The translations under genes were made by a program, and so were the position numbers. Below are positions 37,896-45,348 of a stretch of 64,000 bases of DNA, one piece after another; the first letter of the stretch is position 1, and each line of letters starts with the position of its first letter. Source of the stretch: Candidatus Thiodictyon syntrophicum (GTDB lineage: Bacteria; Pseudomonadota; Gammaproteobacteria; Chromatiales; Chromatiaceae); contig NZ_CP020370.1 of assembly GCF_002813775.1 (NCBI RefSeq), forward strand, positions 4,923,501 through 4,987,500. Direction: 5' to 3'. Under the pieces are notes generated by a model, which worked only from the letters and a program-made list of their open reading frames with translations, was not told the DNA's origin and searched no databases.

Positions 37896-38339
37896 TCAGA
37901 CCCCGAGACGGCGCTTCACCTGGGCACTGACGGCCCCCATGTCCGCGCGGCCCTGGACCTGGGGCTTCAAGAGCGCCATGACCTTGCCCATATCGCTCAT
38001 CGCCGCGGCGCCGCTCTGCGTGACTGCCGCCTCGACCAGCGCGGCCAACTCGGCCTCGTCCAGTGCCTGCGGCAGGTAACCCTGGATGACCTCGACCTCG
38101 AAGCGCTCGACATCGACCAAGTCCTGACGACCGGCCGCACCGAACTGCTCGATAGAGTCGCGCCGCTGCTTCATCATCTTATCGAGCACGGCCAACACCT
38201 GGGTGTCGTCCAGTTCGATCCGCTCGTCCACCTCGCGTTGCTTCACCGCCGCCAGGATGAGTCGGATGACCCCGAGGCGGGTCTTCTCGCCCGCCTTCAT
38301 GGCGGTCTTCATGTCGGCCTGGATTTGCGCCTTGAGCAT
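37896..38339 (-). CDS. yqeY: YqeY / GatB-C-terminal-like protein
   Basis: 147 residues from ATG 38339 (MLKAQIQADMKTAMKAGEKT). It carries the GatB/YqeY helical domain (LIDDTQVLAVL-type segment, VIQGYLPQALDEAEL, ALLKPQVQGRADMGAVSAQV). This resembles the tRNA-binding tail of the amidotransferase subunit GatB. The exact role is unknown. Its place between rpsU and dnaG is conserved in many gammaproteobacteria. The 55-base gap to dnaG has no terminator. Confidence 0.93.
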   Translation of the reverse strand: MLKAQIQADMKTAMKAGEKTRLGVIRLILAAVKQREVDERIELDDTQVLAVLDKMMKQRRDSIEQFGAAGRQDLVDVERFEVEVIQGYLPQALDEAELAALVEAAVTQSGAAAMSDMGKVMALLKPQVQGRADMGAVSAQVKRRLGV

Positions 38340-38514
38340 GGTAGCGAAGCTCTGCGGTTGGAGAGAAAATTCCAGGTCACCAGCCCCGGCGGCGAGCCAC
38401 GGGCGCATGACCGGCAGTTACGCCGGCGCAAGGGATGACGCTGGTGGAACGACTCCCCTGGGGTAGCCCAGGGGGCGCTGTGCGCGGGGGACCGGCGAGG
38501 CCGATCGGGCGCGC

Positions 38515-38730
38515 TCAGTAAGGACGTTCCCAGCGGCGCGACTCGCGCTGCAACTTCTTGTGGTGACGCTTCACGGCGGCCGCCTTCTTGCGCTTGCGCT
38601 CGGAGGTGGGCTTCTCGTAGAACTCACGACGACGGACCTCGGCGAGCACACCTGCCTTTTCGCAGGAGCGCTTGAACCGCCGCATGGCGACTTCGAATGG
38701 CTCGTTTTCTTTGACGCGGACGCTGGGCAT
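38515..38730 (-). CDS. rpsU: Ribosomal protein bS21
   Basis: 71 residues, [20 protein letters not shown] and the basic C-terminus [18 protein letters not shown], identical in plan to E. coli S21. It belongs to the 30S platform and assists initiation. It is the first gene of the macromolecular-synthesis operon (rpsU-yqeY-dnaG-rpoD), driven by the promoter at 38781-38810. Confidence 0.98.
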   Translation of the reverse strand: MPSVRVKENEPFEVAMRRFKRSCEKAGVLAEVRRREFYEKPTSERKRKKAAAVKRHHKKLQRESRRWERPY

Positions 38731-38780
38731 GGGGTCCTTGTGTCTCCAGAGGATGTGTTGGGATGAAATTTAGCCTTAGG

Positions 38781-38810
38781 ATTTTAGCCGAAGGTGACGG
38801 GTGATTGCAA
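38781..38810 (-). promoter_or_regulatory. Sigma-70 promoter of rpsU
   Basis: Minus strand: TTGCAA (-35, 38805-38810), 18-base spacer, TAAAAT (-10, 38781-38786), 51 bases before the rpsU start. It is one of the best promoter matches in the window. Confidence 0.7.
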
Positions 38811-38835
38811 AGGGAGAGAAGCTGCCGGGTGCGAT

Positions 38836-38853
38836 CCACAGATGAACACAGGC
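38836..38853. repeat. Dispersed repeat, family C, single arm
   Basis: ATCCACAGATGAACACAGG (38835-38853) matches one arm of the element at 40168-40326. It abuts the 3' end of the DUF4143 ATPase gene, whose 5' side carries the complete element. Confidence 0.65.
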
Positions 38854-38858
38854 GTGCC

Positions 38859-40028
38859 TCAGGACCCCGCGAGGGCGGCGCCCAGGGACCGCCAGCCGAC
38901 GACGCGCACGCCGCTGCGTTCATAGGTGTCCTCGCCGCCGTGGACGAGCCAGGGCAGGCGGCCGGCGTCGCCCAGGATACGCCCGGCCTTCTGGGCGGCG
39001 CGGATGTAATCGGGGGTGACGGTGCGGCCGGACTTGATCTCGACGGGCTGCAGGGCGGCCCCCTCCTCGATCAGCAGGTCGGCCTCCAGGCCGTTGTTGT
39101 CGCGCCAGAAGTACAGGTCCGGCGGGGCCCCGGCGTTGCGCCTGTGTTTGAGCACCTCGGACACGATCAGCGTCTCGAACAGGGCGCCGCGCAGCGGGTG
39201 CAGGGCCAGGGTCGTGGGGTCGCGGATGCCGAGCAGCCAGGCGGCAAGCCCCGCGTCCAGAAAATACAACTTGGGTGTCTTGACCAGGCGCTTGCCGAAA
39301 TTGCGGTGATAGGGCGGCAGCAGGTGGACCAGATAGCTCGCCTCCAGGACGCCGAGCCAGGCTCGGGCAGTGCCCGCGGAGATCCCCGCCTCCCCCGCCA
39401 GCGCACTGAGGTTGAGCAGTTGTCCGGTACGCCCGGCACAGAGCTTGAGAAACCGCTGAAAGGTGTTGAGATCCACGATGTTCACGAGCTGCCGCACATC
39501 GCGCTCCAGGTAGGTCTCGACATAGGCGGCGAGCCAGTCGCCGGGCGGGATGGCGTGGGCGTGAATCGCGGGGTAGCCGCCGGCGAGCAGCACCCGGTCG
39601 AGTTCCAGGGGCGGCAGGGGGGGCGCGGACAGTTCGGTGACGGAGAGGGCCAGCAGGTGGGCAACGCCCACGCGCCCGGCGAGCGACTGCGTGATGTGCG
39701 CGAGCAGCCCGAATTGCTGGGAGCCGGTGAGCACGAAGCGGCCCGGGACCCGCACCTCGTCGACCATGCCCTGGAGCCAGGAAAAGAGGTCCGGCCAGCG
39801 CTGGGCCTCGTCGAAGACCGCGCCCGCGGCAAACCGCGCCAGGAAACCCCGGGGGTCCTCCTGCGCAAAGGCGCGCTCGGCCGGGTCCTCCAGACTGACA
39901 TAGGGCCGGTCGGCGAAGAGCGCGCGGGCGAGCGTGGTCTTGCCCGACTGGCGCGGGCCGGTCAGGGCGAGGATCGGGAAGCCGGCCGCCAGGCGGCGCA
40001 GCGTGGGTTCGATCTGGCGATAGATCAT
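38859..40028 (-). CDS. AAA ATPase with DUF4143 domain
   Basis: 389 residues from ATG 40028 (MIYRQIEPTLRRLAAGFPIL). Walker A is LTGPRQSGKTTLARALF, Walker B GAVFDEAQRWPDLFSWL, and sensor RFVLTGSQQFGLLAHI. The C-terminal DUF4143 region has a PD-(D/E)XK-like pocket (FETLIVSEVLKHR, DLYFWRDNNGLEADLLIEEG and ALQPVEIKSG). Such stand-alone P-loop/nuclease-fold proteins are widespread in mobile DNA and sometimes linked to toxin-antitoxin activity; their role is not known. It interrupts the usual direct rpsU/tsaD neighbourhood and is edged by family C repeats. Confidence 0.88.
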   Translation of the reverse strand: MIYRQIEPTLRRLAAGFPILALTGPRQSGKTTLARALFADRPYVSLEDPAERAFAQEDPRGFLARFAAGAVFDEAQRWPDLFSWLQGMVDEVRVPGRFVLTGSQQFGLLAHITQSLAGRVGVAHLLALSVTELSAPPLPPLELDRVLLAGGYPAIHAHAIPPGDWLAAYVETYLERDVRQLVNIVDLNTFQRFLKLCAGRTGQLLNLSALAGEAGISAGTARAWLGVLEASYLVHLLPPYHRNFGKRLVKTPKLYFLDAGLAAWLLGIRDPTTLALHPLRGALFETLIVSEVLKHRRNAGAPPDLYFWRDNNGLEADLLIEEGAALQPVEIKSGRTVTPDYIRAAQKAGRILGDAGRLPWLVHGGEDTYERSGVRVVGWRSLGAALAGS

Positions 40029-40167
40029 CCGGCTATTATACAAATCGACAGTCTGATTATCAATTAGTATAACAATGTCCGGCATCAGCCGACGATCGGC
40101 CGCGGGCCCGCACGCCAGGACTGCTCCATGCGGGACCGCCGCGGGCGCCCTCGTCCCTGGAAAGAGC

Positions 40168-40326
40168 AGTTATCCACAGATGAACACAGATCCACACAGA
40201 CTATTCATTTGCTTACGCTTGGCCGGGGACTCACCGTGCCGGTGATTGTGACAATAGCGATAAGCGCATGACTATTCGTAGAAACTCTTGGTTAATCTGT
40301 GTTCATCTGTGTTCATCTGTGGATTC
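40168..40326. repeat. Dispersed inverted repeat, family C
   Basis: One arm is TTATCCACAGATGAACACAG (40169-40188, then ATCCACACAG). The opposing arm is ATCTGTGTTCATCTGTGTTC plus ATCTGTGG (about 40295-40322). About 105 bases lie between. The plan is the same as in family B: a GATGAACAC/CAGAT phrase repeated in each arm in place of AATGAACGC/CAAAT. Confidence 0.75.
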
Positions 40327-40409
40327 TGGGTTGTCCCAGGCCCCCGGCCGGCATAACATCGATACCATCCGGGGACCCTACGGTTCTCGGCAATCCGGAG
40401 CAGCAAACC

Positions 40410-41444
40410 ATGCGCGTCCTCGGCATCGAGACCTCCTGCGACGAGACCGGCGTGGCCATCTACGACTCGGTCGGCGGGCTTCTGGCCCACGCGCTCTACA
40501 GCCAGATCGCGATCCATGCCCAGTACGGCGGCGTGGTGCCGGAACTGGCCTCGCGCGACCATGTGCGCAAGACCCTGCCGCTGATCCGGGAGGTACTGGA
40601 GAGCGCCGGACTGGCCGCGGGCGCGATCGACGGGGTGGCCTACACCGCGGGTCCGGGGCTGATCGGCGCCCTGCTGGTGGGCGCGGCCCTGGGGCGCAGC
40701 CTGGCCTGGGCCTGGGGGGTGCCGGCGATCGGGGTGCACCACATGGAGGGCCACCTGCTGGCGCCGCTCCTGGAGGACCCGGCCCCGGCCTTTCCCTTCG
40801 TCGCGCTCCTGGTCTCCGGCGGTCACACCCAACTGGTGGACGTGGCCGGGGTCGGCCAGTACCGCATCCTTGGCGAATCCCTGGACGACGCGGCCGGCGA
40901 GGCCTTCGACAAGACCGCCAAGATCCTGGGGCTGCCCTACCCCGGCGGCCCGGAACTGGCGCGCCTGGCCGAACAGGGCGACCCGCGGCGCTTCCGCTTC
41001 CCCCGCCCCATGACCGACCGCCCGGGACTGGACTTCAGCTTCAGCGGGCTCAAGACCTTTGCGCTCAATACCCTGCACAACGAGATCCCGGGCGCTGCCG
41101 ACCCCGCCCAGACCCGCGCCGACATCGCCCGCGCCTTCGAGGATGCGGTGGTCGACACCCTGGTGATCAAGTGCCGCCGGGCACTGAAGGCGAGCGGGCA
41201 CCGCCGCCTGATCCTGGCCGGCGGGGTCAGCGCCAACCGGCGCCTGCGCCGGGAGATGGACAGCGCCATCGCGGCCGTCGGGGGTGAGACCTACTACCCG
41301 CGCCCGGCCCTGTGTACCGACAACGGGGCCATGATCGCCTACGCCGGCTGGCAGCGGCTGCGCGCCGGCCAGCACGAACCCCTGAGCTTCGCGCCCCGGG
41401 CACGCTGGGCGATGGAGTCGTTGCCGGGGCTGGGGGAGGCGTAG
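40410..41444 (+). CDS. tsaD: tRNA N6-threonylcarbamoyladenosine transferase
   Basis: 344 residues, [20 protein letters not shown]. With TsaB, TsaE and TsaC product it forms t6A37 on ANN-reading tRNAs, including the tRNA-Ile2 here. The Kae1/ASKHA fold shows the HHMEGH metal-binding pair (about 111 and 115), [10 protein letters not shown] and [12 protein letters not shown]. The start is the ATG at 40410; a longer in-frame extension crosses the family C repeat and is not conserved. It is divergent from rpsU, as in E. coli, but with an inserted gene between. Confidence 0.97.
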   Translation: MRVLGIETSCDETGVAIYDSVGGLLAHALYSQIAIHAQYGGVVPELASRDHVRKTLPLIREVLESAGLAAGAIDGVAYTAGPGLIGALLVGAALGRSLAWAWGVPAIGVHHMEGHLLAPLLEDPAPAFPFVALLVSGGHTQLVDVAGVGQYRILGESLDDAAGEAFDKTAKILGLPYPGGPELARLAEQGDPRRFRFPRPMTDRPGLDFSFSGLKTFALNTLHNEIPGAADPAQTRADIARAFEDAVVDTLVIKCRRALKASGHRRLILAGGVSANRRLRREMDSAIAAVGGETYYPRPALCTDNGAMIAYAGWQRLRAGQHEPLSFAPRARWAMESLPGLGEA

Positions 41445-41500
41445 ACACCGAGCAGGTCGGCGCGGCGTTTCGACCACCCTACCCGCGGCGAGGTCGCGTC

Positions 41501-41521
41501 GGTCCGCGCAGCGGACCCTAC
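41501..41521. repeat. Short hairpin repeat, family G, reaching into a stop codon
   Basis: GGTCCGCGCAGCGGACCCTA (41501-41520) is the family G sequence in reverse. Its TAG, on the minus strand, is the stop codon of the alpha/beta hydrolase at 41518-41520. It also sits in the convergent gap with tsaD. Confidence 0.65.
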
Positions 41522-42588
41522 CGCCGCCCCCGCAGGAAGGGGATCAACACTGCCGCCGTCTCCGCCGGGCGCTCCATCATGGGCAGGTGTCCGGCGCCCG
41601 GCAGGGTGATCCGGGTGCTGCCGGGCAGGCGCCGGTGCAGTGTCTTGGCGCCCGCCACGGGGTAGATCCCATCGGACTCGCCCCACAGGATCAGCACCGG
41701 GACCGACACCTTCAGCGGACGGTCCAACACCCGGTCGTACAGGTTCACGCTGTCCCAGACCTGCTGGTAGTGCCGGTTGCGCGCCACATAGTCCTTGATC
41801 AGGGCCTCGCGGACCGGCGCGGGAACCGGCGGCGGCGTGGCGAACAGCAGGCGCAGTTCCAGGTCCAACTGGTTGTCATCGATGGGAATGAAGGGATTGA
41901 TCCCGTCCTGGATCGCCTGCCGGACCCCGGGCGCCCAGTCCACCACCCCCAGCGGCGGGCCGACGAAGGCCAGGCGGCGCACGCCCCGCGGGTGACGCTG
42001 CACATAGAGTGCCGCAATGGTCCCGCCCATGGAGTTGGCGGCCAGGGCGAATTCGCGCAGCCCCAGGCCGCCGATGAACCGGTGCAGCAGGTCCACCTGG
42101 TGCTCCAGGTCGTAGTCGGTAACGGGGAAGTCGGTACTCTCACCAAAGCCCGGCAGGTCGGGTGCCAGCGCGTCGAAACCGGCCGCCGCCAGGGCGCACA
42201 GCAGCGCGTGCCACTGCTGCCTCTGGGCGAAGAGCCCGTGCAGCAGCACAACCGTCGGCCCCTGACCGGCACGGCTGTAGTGGACGACCCCGCCGTCCAG
42301 CGGCAGGGAACCGGCGGCAATCTCACAGGCCGGCGGCGCGACCTGGGTATCGGCCAGGGCCGCCCCGCCCCAGAGCAGCACCCCCAAGAGCCAGACCGCC
42401 TTGATGGTCGCTCCGGCCGCCGGGAAACCGGAGGTCGAGGCTTCAGCCGGTCGACCGCGCAGTCGCGCGGCGCTGGTCCGGCTAACGCCTCGACCGCCAG
42501 TGCGCAACGCCAGGGCAGCGACCGAAACGATGAGCGAGGCCAGCCAGATGAACAGAGACAGGGCACGAACGCGGGAGGCAATCGTCAT
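41518..42588 (-). CDS. Alpha/beta hydrolase, probably exported
   Basis: Up to 356 residues. The catalytic Ser is in LAANSMGGTIAAL (nucleophile elbow with Ala for the first Gly), the acid in LILWGESDGIYP, the His in LPGAGHLPMMERP, and HGLFAQRQQWHAL holds the oxyanion loop. There are two hydrophobic N-terminal stretches (LFIWLASLIVSVAALAL and TIKAVWLLGVLLWGGAALA) separated by a family F repeat (42424-42501) translated in frame. Either the first is a membrane anchor, or the true start lies in the second, whose ALADTQV looks like a signal-cleavage site. The substrate is unknown. It lies between tsaD and plsY. Confidence 0.82.
   Translation of the reverse strand: MTIASRVRALSLFIWLASLIVSVAALALRTGGRGVSRTSAARLRGRPAEASTSGFPAAGATIKAVWLLGVLLWGGAALADTQVAPPACEIAAGSLPLDGGVVHYSRAGQGPTVVLLHGLFAQRQQWHALLCALAAAGFDALAPDLPGFGESTDFPVTDYDLEHQVDLLHRFIGGLGLREFALAANSMGGTIAALYVQRHPRGVRRLAFVGPPLGVVDWAPGVRQAIQDGINPFIPIDDNQLDLELRLLFATPPPVPAPVREALIKDYVARNRHYQQVWDSVNLYDRVLDRPLKVSVPVLILWGESDGIYPVAGAKTLHRRLPGSTRITLPGAGHLPMMERPAETAAVLIPFLRGRR
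42424..42501. repeat. Dispersed inverted repeat, family F, copy 2, inside a reading frame
   Basis: GAGGTCGAGGCTTCAGCCGG (42432-42451) and, inverted, CCGGCTAACGCCTCGACCGC (42478-42497) flank a short GC palindrome (GACCGCGCAGTCGCGCGGCG). It lies within the N-terminal part of the alpha/beta hydrolase frame and adds about 25 residues that look unlike protein. Confidence 0.75.
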
Positions 42589-42654
42589 ACCGTGACCTCG
42601 GTTACGGCGGCCCGGCAGGCATCCCAGGGCGCCCGCCGCACCGCGGATGAAGGT

Positions 42655-43287
42655 TCAGTCCTGATCCGATGGGCCCGGCTGCCCCGTCAGGCGCCCCTCG
42701 CGCCCGGTGAGCAGCTTCTCGATATTGCTGCGGTGCCGCCAGATCAGCAGGCCCGTCATCACCAACTGCATCCCGATCAGCACCGGCGGCAGGCCCATGA
42801 GCCAGACGATGAGCGGCGCCAGGGGCATGGAGATCAGGGCGGCGAGCGAGGAGAACTTCAGGACTTTCGCCACGAAGAGCCAGATCAGGGCGACCGGCAG
42901 GCCGACCGGCACCCAGAACCCGAAGACCGCGGCCCCGAGCCCGAACTGCACGCCCAGGGCGGTGGCCACCCCCTTGCCGCCCCGAAAGCCGAAGAAGACC
43001 GGGAACAGGTGCCCGATGAAGGCCGCGAGCCCGGTCATCGCCAGCACCGCGGGGCCGACCCCCAGCAAGTGCGCGACCAGCATCGGGATCAGCCCCTTCA
43101 AGCTGTCCCCGAACAGGGTGATCGCCGCCGCCTTCTTCCCGCCGATGCGCAGGACATTGGTCGCCCCCGGGTTGTTGGAACCCTGGGTGCGCGGGTCCGG
43201 CAGCCCCATCAGTCGGCAGACGATGATGGCGCTGGAGATGGAGCCCAACAGGTAGGCGGTGACGACGAGTGCGGCGGCGATAATCAT
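42655..43287 (-). CDS. plsY: Glycerol-3-phosphate acyltransferase PlsY
   Basis: 210 residues. This inner-membrane enzyme transfers acyl groups from acyl-phosphate to glycerol-3-phosphate. Several membrane helices begin with IIAAALVVTAYLLGSISSA. The three PlsY loops are visible: GSISSAIIVCR, SNNPGATNVLRIGGKKAA and FRGGKGVATALGV. The polar C-terminus (GREGRLTGQPGPSDQD) is variable. It lies divergent from the folB remnant, as in E. coli, where plsY and folB are neighbours near tsaD. Confidence 0.96.
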   Translation of the reverse strand: MIIAAALVVTAYLLGSISSAIIVCRLMGLPDPRTQGSNNPGATNVLRIGGKKAAAITLFGDSLKGLIPMLVAHLLGVGPAVLAMTGLAAFIGHLFPVFFGFRGGKGVATALGVQFGLGAAVFGFWVPVGLPVALIWLFVAKVLKFSSLAALISMPLAPLIVWLMGLPPVLIGMQLVMTGLLIWRHRSNIEKLLTGREGRLTGQPGPSDQD

Positions 43288-43425
43288 GGACGCGCATTGG
43301 AACCGGGAAGCCGCACCGGGTCAAGGACCCTGAGAGCCCCCCGCGGCGTCGCCTACCGGTGGGCCTCGCTCAACGTACCGACTGGCAGCAACCGGTCCGC
43401 ACCGGGGGCCTTGCGGCGACGCCCC

Positions 43426-43445
43426 GTAGGGTCCGCTGTGCGGAC
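43426..43445. repeat. Short hairpin repeat, family G
   Basis: GTAGGGTCCGCTGTGCGGAC is followed by three tandem CAGCGGACC units (43440-43464). It replaces the expected 5' end of folB. The rest of 43288-43490 holds no gene. Confidence 0.65.
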
Positions 43446-43490
43446 CAGCGGACCAGCGGACCAGCGACCTCGCGCTCGGCACGCCGACTG

Positions 43491-43745
43491 GGCCGCGACT
43501 GCGCCCGCGCCGCCGCCACTGAGCGCATCGGCGACGCCTTGGACTAAGACGCCGTCACCCCTCCCCTGCCCCAGTTCGTCGGCGCGAGCCGCTTCAAACT
43601 GGTGGAGACGCCGGCCACGGGCTGTGCCGCCTTCCCGCGCGAGGAGTTCGGCTGCCCCTGGGTGCGCCTGACGCTGAACAAGCCCGGCGCCGTCGGCGCC
43701 GCGGTAGACGAGGGGGCATCATCGAGCGGGGAGCCGCGCTGCTTA
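43491..43745 (+). pseudogene. folB: Degraded dihydroneopterin aldolase gene
   Basis: The frame reads GRDCARAAATERIGDALD, then TAA (43545-43547) where FolB has a tyrosine in the LDY-K-V segment. It continues FVGASRFKLVETPATGCAAF and REEFGCPWVRLTLNKPGAV, the FolB C-terminal half with its conserved LNKPGA. A frameshift near 43715 moves the last residues (IIERGAA) to another frame. The first 50 or so residues are absent, replaced by family G repeats. FolB converts dihydroneopterin to the pterin precursor of folate. The position next to plsY fits the ancestral gene order. Confidence 0.8.
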
Positions 43746-43847
43746 GGTCTTTTCGCTCGGGCCATCGGTGTCTCGCCACTGACCGCGGCGGCCGCGACGC
43801 CGCTCACACTTGGATCGGCGAGCTGATCGAGTAAGCATCGGGCCCCC

Positions 43848-44432
43848 TCAGCGGCGGCGCCGGGACCGGGCGATAACAAACGACCCCTGCACCTCCTTGA
43901 GTTTTGCCGCAGCCACAGGATCGCTGACCTCGCTCGTATAGCCGCGAGCGACCTCTGTGGTCTTGATTGTTTCGTTCGCTACGGGTCCACTTGTTGCCTG
44001 ATCCCAGATCAATTGCACCTCATCGAGAAGTCCCTGTGCACTCGCAACTGGCCCGCGGAGCACGATCTCGCGGCTTTCCTCCAGACTGTAGCGGTACCAG
44101 TTGGCGCTGCCGCAATACCCAATTTCATCGTCAATGACGATCACCTTTGCATGGAGTTTGGGAAGCAGTCTTACGAGGGTGTTCGGGCGCGCCTCAAAAC
44201 AGGCGCGAGCCGCGAACGCGTGCGCTGCGAAATCAGGAGTGGCACCGCTCGGCGGACGCGTTACGATATACAGTGCGGCGGTTTTCGGAAGGATGCCGAG
44301 AACGAATTCGGCGAAGAAACCGTCGACCCAAGGTCCAACGATCCAGACACTGGACTTGGCGCGCTTCAAATCGGCACGCAGAAAGCCCAGTACGTCACCC
44401 GTTCCAAGCGCGCGCCATGTGCTCGATTGCAT
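43848..44432 (-). CDS. Phospholipase D-like protein (single HKD motif)
   Basis: 194 residues. The catalytic motif is LHAKVIVIDDEIGYCGSANW (H-x-K-x4-D-x6-GSxN). With one motif it would work as a dimer, as bacterial PLD-type nucleases do. The N-terminus (LGFLRADLKRAKSSVWIVGP) matches the usual strand before the fold. The start overlaps the 3' end of the DUF1998 half by 38 bases, so the two are tightly linked. In DISARM-type systems drmC is a PLD protein next to helicase and DUF1998 genes. Here it may have a nuclease role in a related system. Confidence 0.85.
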   Translation of the reverse strand: MQSSTWRALGTGDVLGFLRADLKRAKSSVWIVGPWVDGFFAEFVLGILPKTAALYIVTRPPSGATPDFAAHAFAARACFEARPNTLVRLLPKLHAKVIVIDDEIGYCGSANWYRYSLEESREIVLRGPVASAQGLLDEVQLIWDQATSGPVANETIKTTEVARGYTSEVSDPVAAAKLKEVQGSFVIARSRRRR

Positions 44433-45348
44433 CGACGATCTCCTTCGCAGCGATCTCAGAATCGATCCGACACTCTTCAGCGAGGTACCGCCGGAAGGAC
44501 TTGGCTGATTTGCGTCCCTGAGCCTTGACCTGTTTAGCAGCAGCCTTCAATGCCGATGCGACCCGGCCGTCGGTCAGCAATGCCTCGCTCAAGCCGTTTC
44601 CGCCAGGGGTGCCGTCGACGACTCGAAGCTCTCCTGTTTGAGCATCGAGCGTAGCCTGAAGATCGCACTGCGAGCACTCGACCGCATCGCAAAAAAACCC
44701 CTGCAGGAGCGGACCCAGAATCGGCGCCAGAGTATTCCGGGCAGATGCGTCAATTACTCGGGAAACAACCCATTTCCAACCCTTTGTACGATATGAGAAA
44801 TTATGGAGAAAGGGAAAATCGTCGCCGTCCTCCATAGCCTCTACAAACCGTCTGGCAATCTCTGCCAGCGATACAGTCTTCGTCTTGGCTCGCCCGCGTA
44901 GATCGATCTCCTGATAGCCGTCGAACTTCCGGATGAATGTGAAAATCCCAAACGTCAGTGTCCTGTTCGCGGGATAGTCGCAGTCGTTTGGCAGGTCCTT
45001 CGGCTCATCAAGCTTAAAACTGTCGTTCCAGCGACCGCGTGTCGCGACGGTCGGCTCCTCCTTGCTAACTTCAATATACTTTAGCCCTTTCATGTACTTA
45101 CCGAGAACGATCCCGGTCGGGCTGGTCCATGTGGCCAGATCCCAGTTACCGACATATCGCTTGATGCGATAGCTGGCGCCACGATGCCCGAGGTAGACAC
45201 CTTCCGGGTGGGCATCACGGAAAATCGCGATGTCCTCGATAGTCGCTACTACTGTCTTCCAGTCGTTTTCGAGACGCAAGCAGCGCTTACCCTGTGACGC
45301 ACTGGCTAGGGTGTTCAATATCGGACCTATTTCACAAATTATCTTCAT
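44395..45348 (-). CDS. 3' half of an IS-split DUF1998 helicase
   Basis: 317 residues if started at ATG 45348. The first 14 come from the insertion sequence and the next three (ASA) from the duplicated target. The native sequence begins SQGKRCLRLENDWKTVVATI. It contains the wing region (HPEGVYLGHRGASYRIKRYV) and a DUF1998 end with a zinc pair (FFCDAVECSQCDLQATL) and DGTPGGNGLSEALL, as in MrfA-type helicases. The frame is the same as that of the 5' half across the insertion. The IS-borne ATG overlaps the transposase stop (ATGA), so it could still be translated. Conserved C-terminal residues show no decay. Confidence 0.82.
   Translation of the reverse strand: MKIICEIGPILNTLASASQGKRCLRLENDWKTVVATIEDIAIFRDAHPEGVYLGHRGASYRIKRYVGNWDLATWTSPTGIVLGKYMKGLKYIEVSKEEPTVATRGRWNDSFKLDEPKDLPNDCDYPANRTLTFGIFTFIRKFDGYQEIDLRGRAKTKTVSLAEIARRFVEAMEDGDDFPFLHNFSYRTKGWKWVVSRVIDASARNTLAPILGPLLQGFFCDAVECSQCDLQATLDAQTGELRVVDGTPGGNGLSEALLTDGRVASALKAAAKQVKAQGRKSAKSFRRYLAEECRIDSEIAAKEIVDAIEHMARAWNG
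45298..45306. repeat. 9-bp target-site duplication, left copy
   Basis: CGCACTGGC at 45298-45306 directly abuts the IS end and is repeated exactly at 47266-47274. In the gene direction it reads GCCAGTGCG (Ala-Ser-Ala) on both sides. Confidence 0.9.

Noticed and set aside
44395-45348. An independent small DUF1998 gene (true drmB)
   Set aside because: The exact 9-bp target duplication and continuous frame show it is the second half of a split helicase; its first 14 codons are IS sequence.
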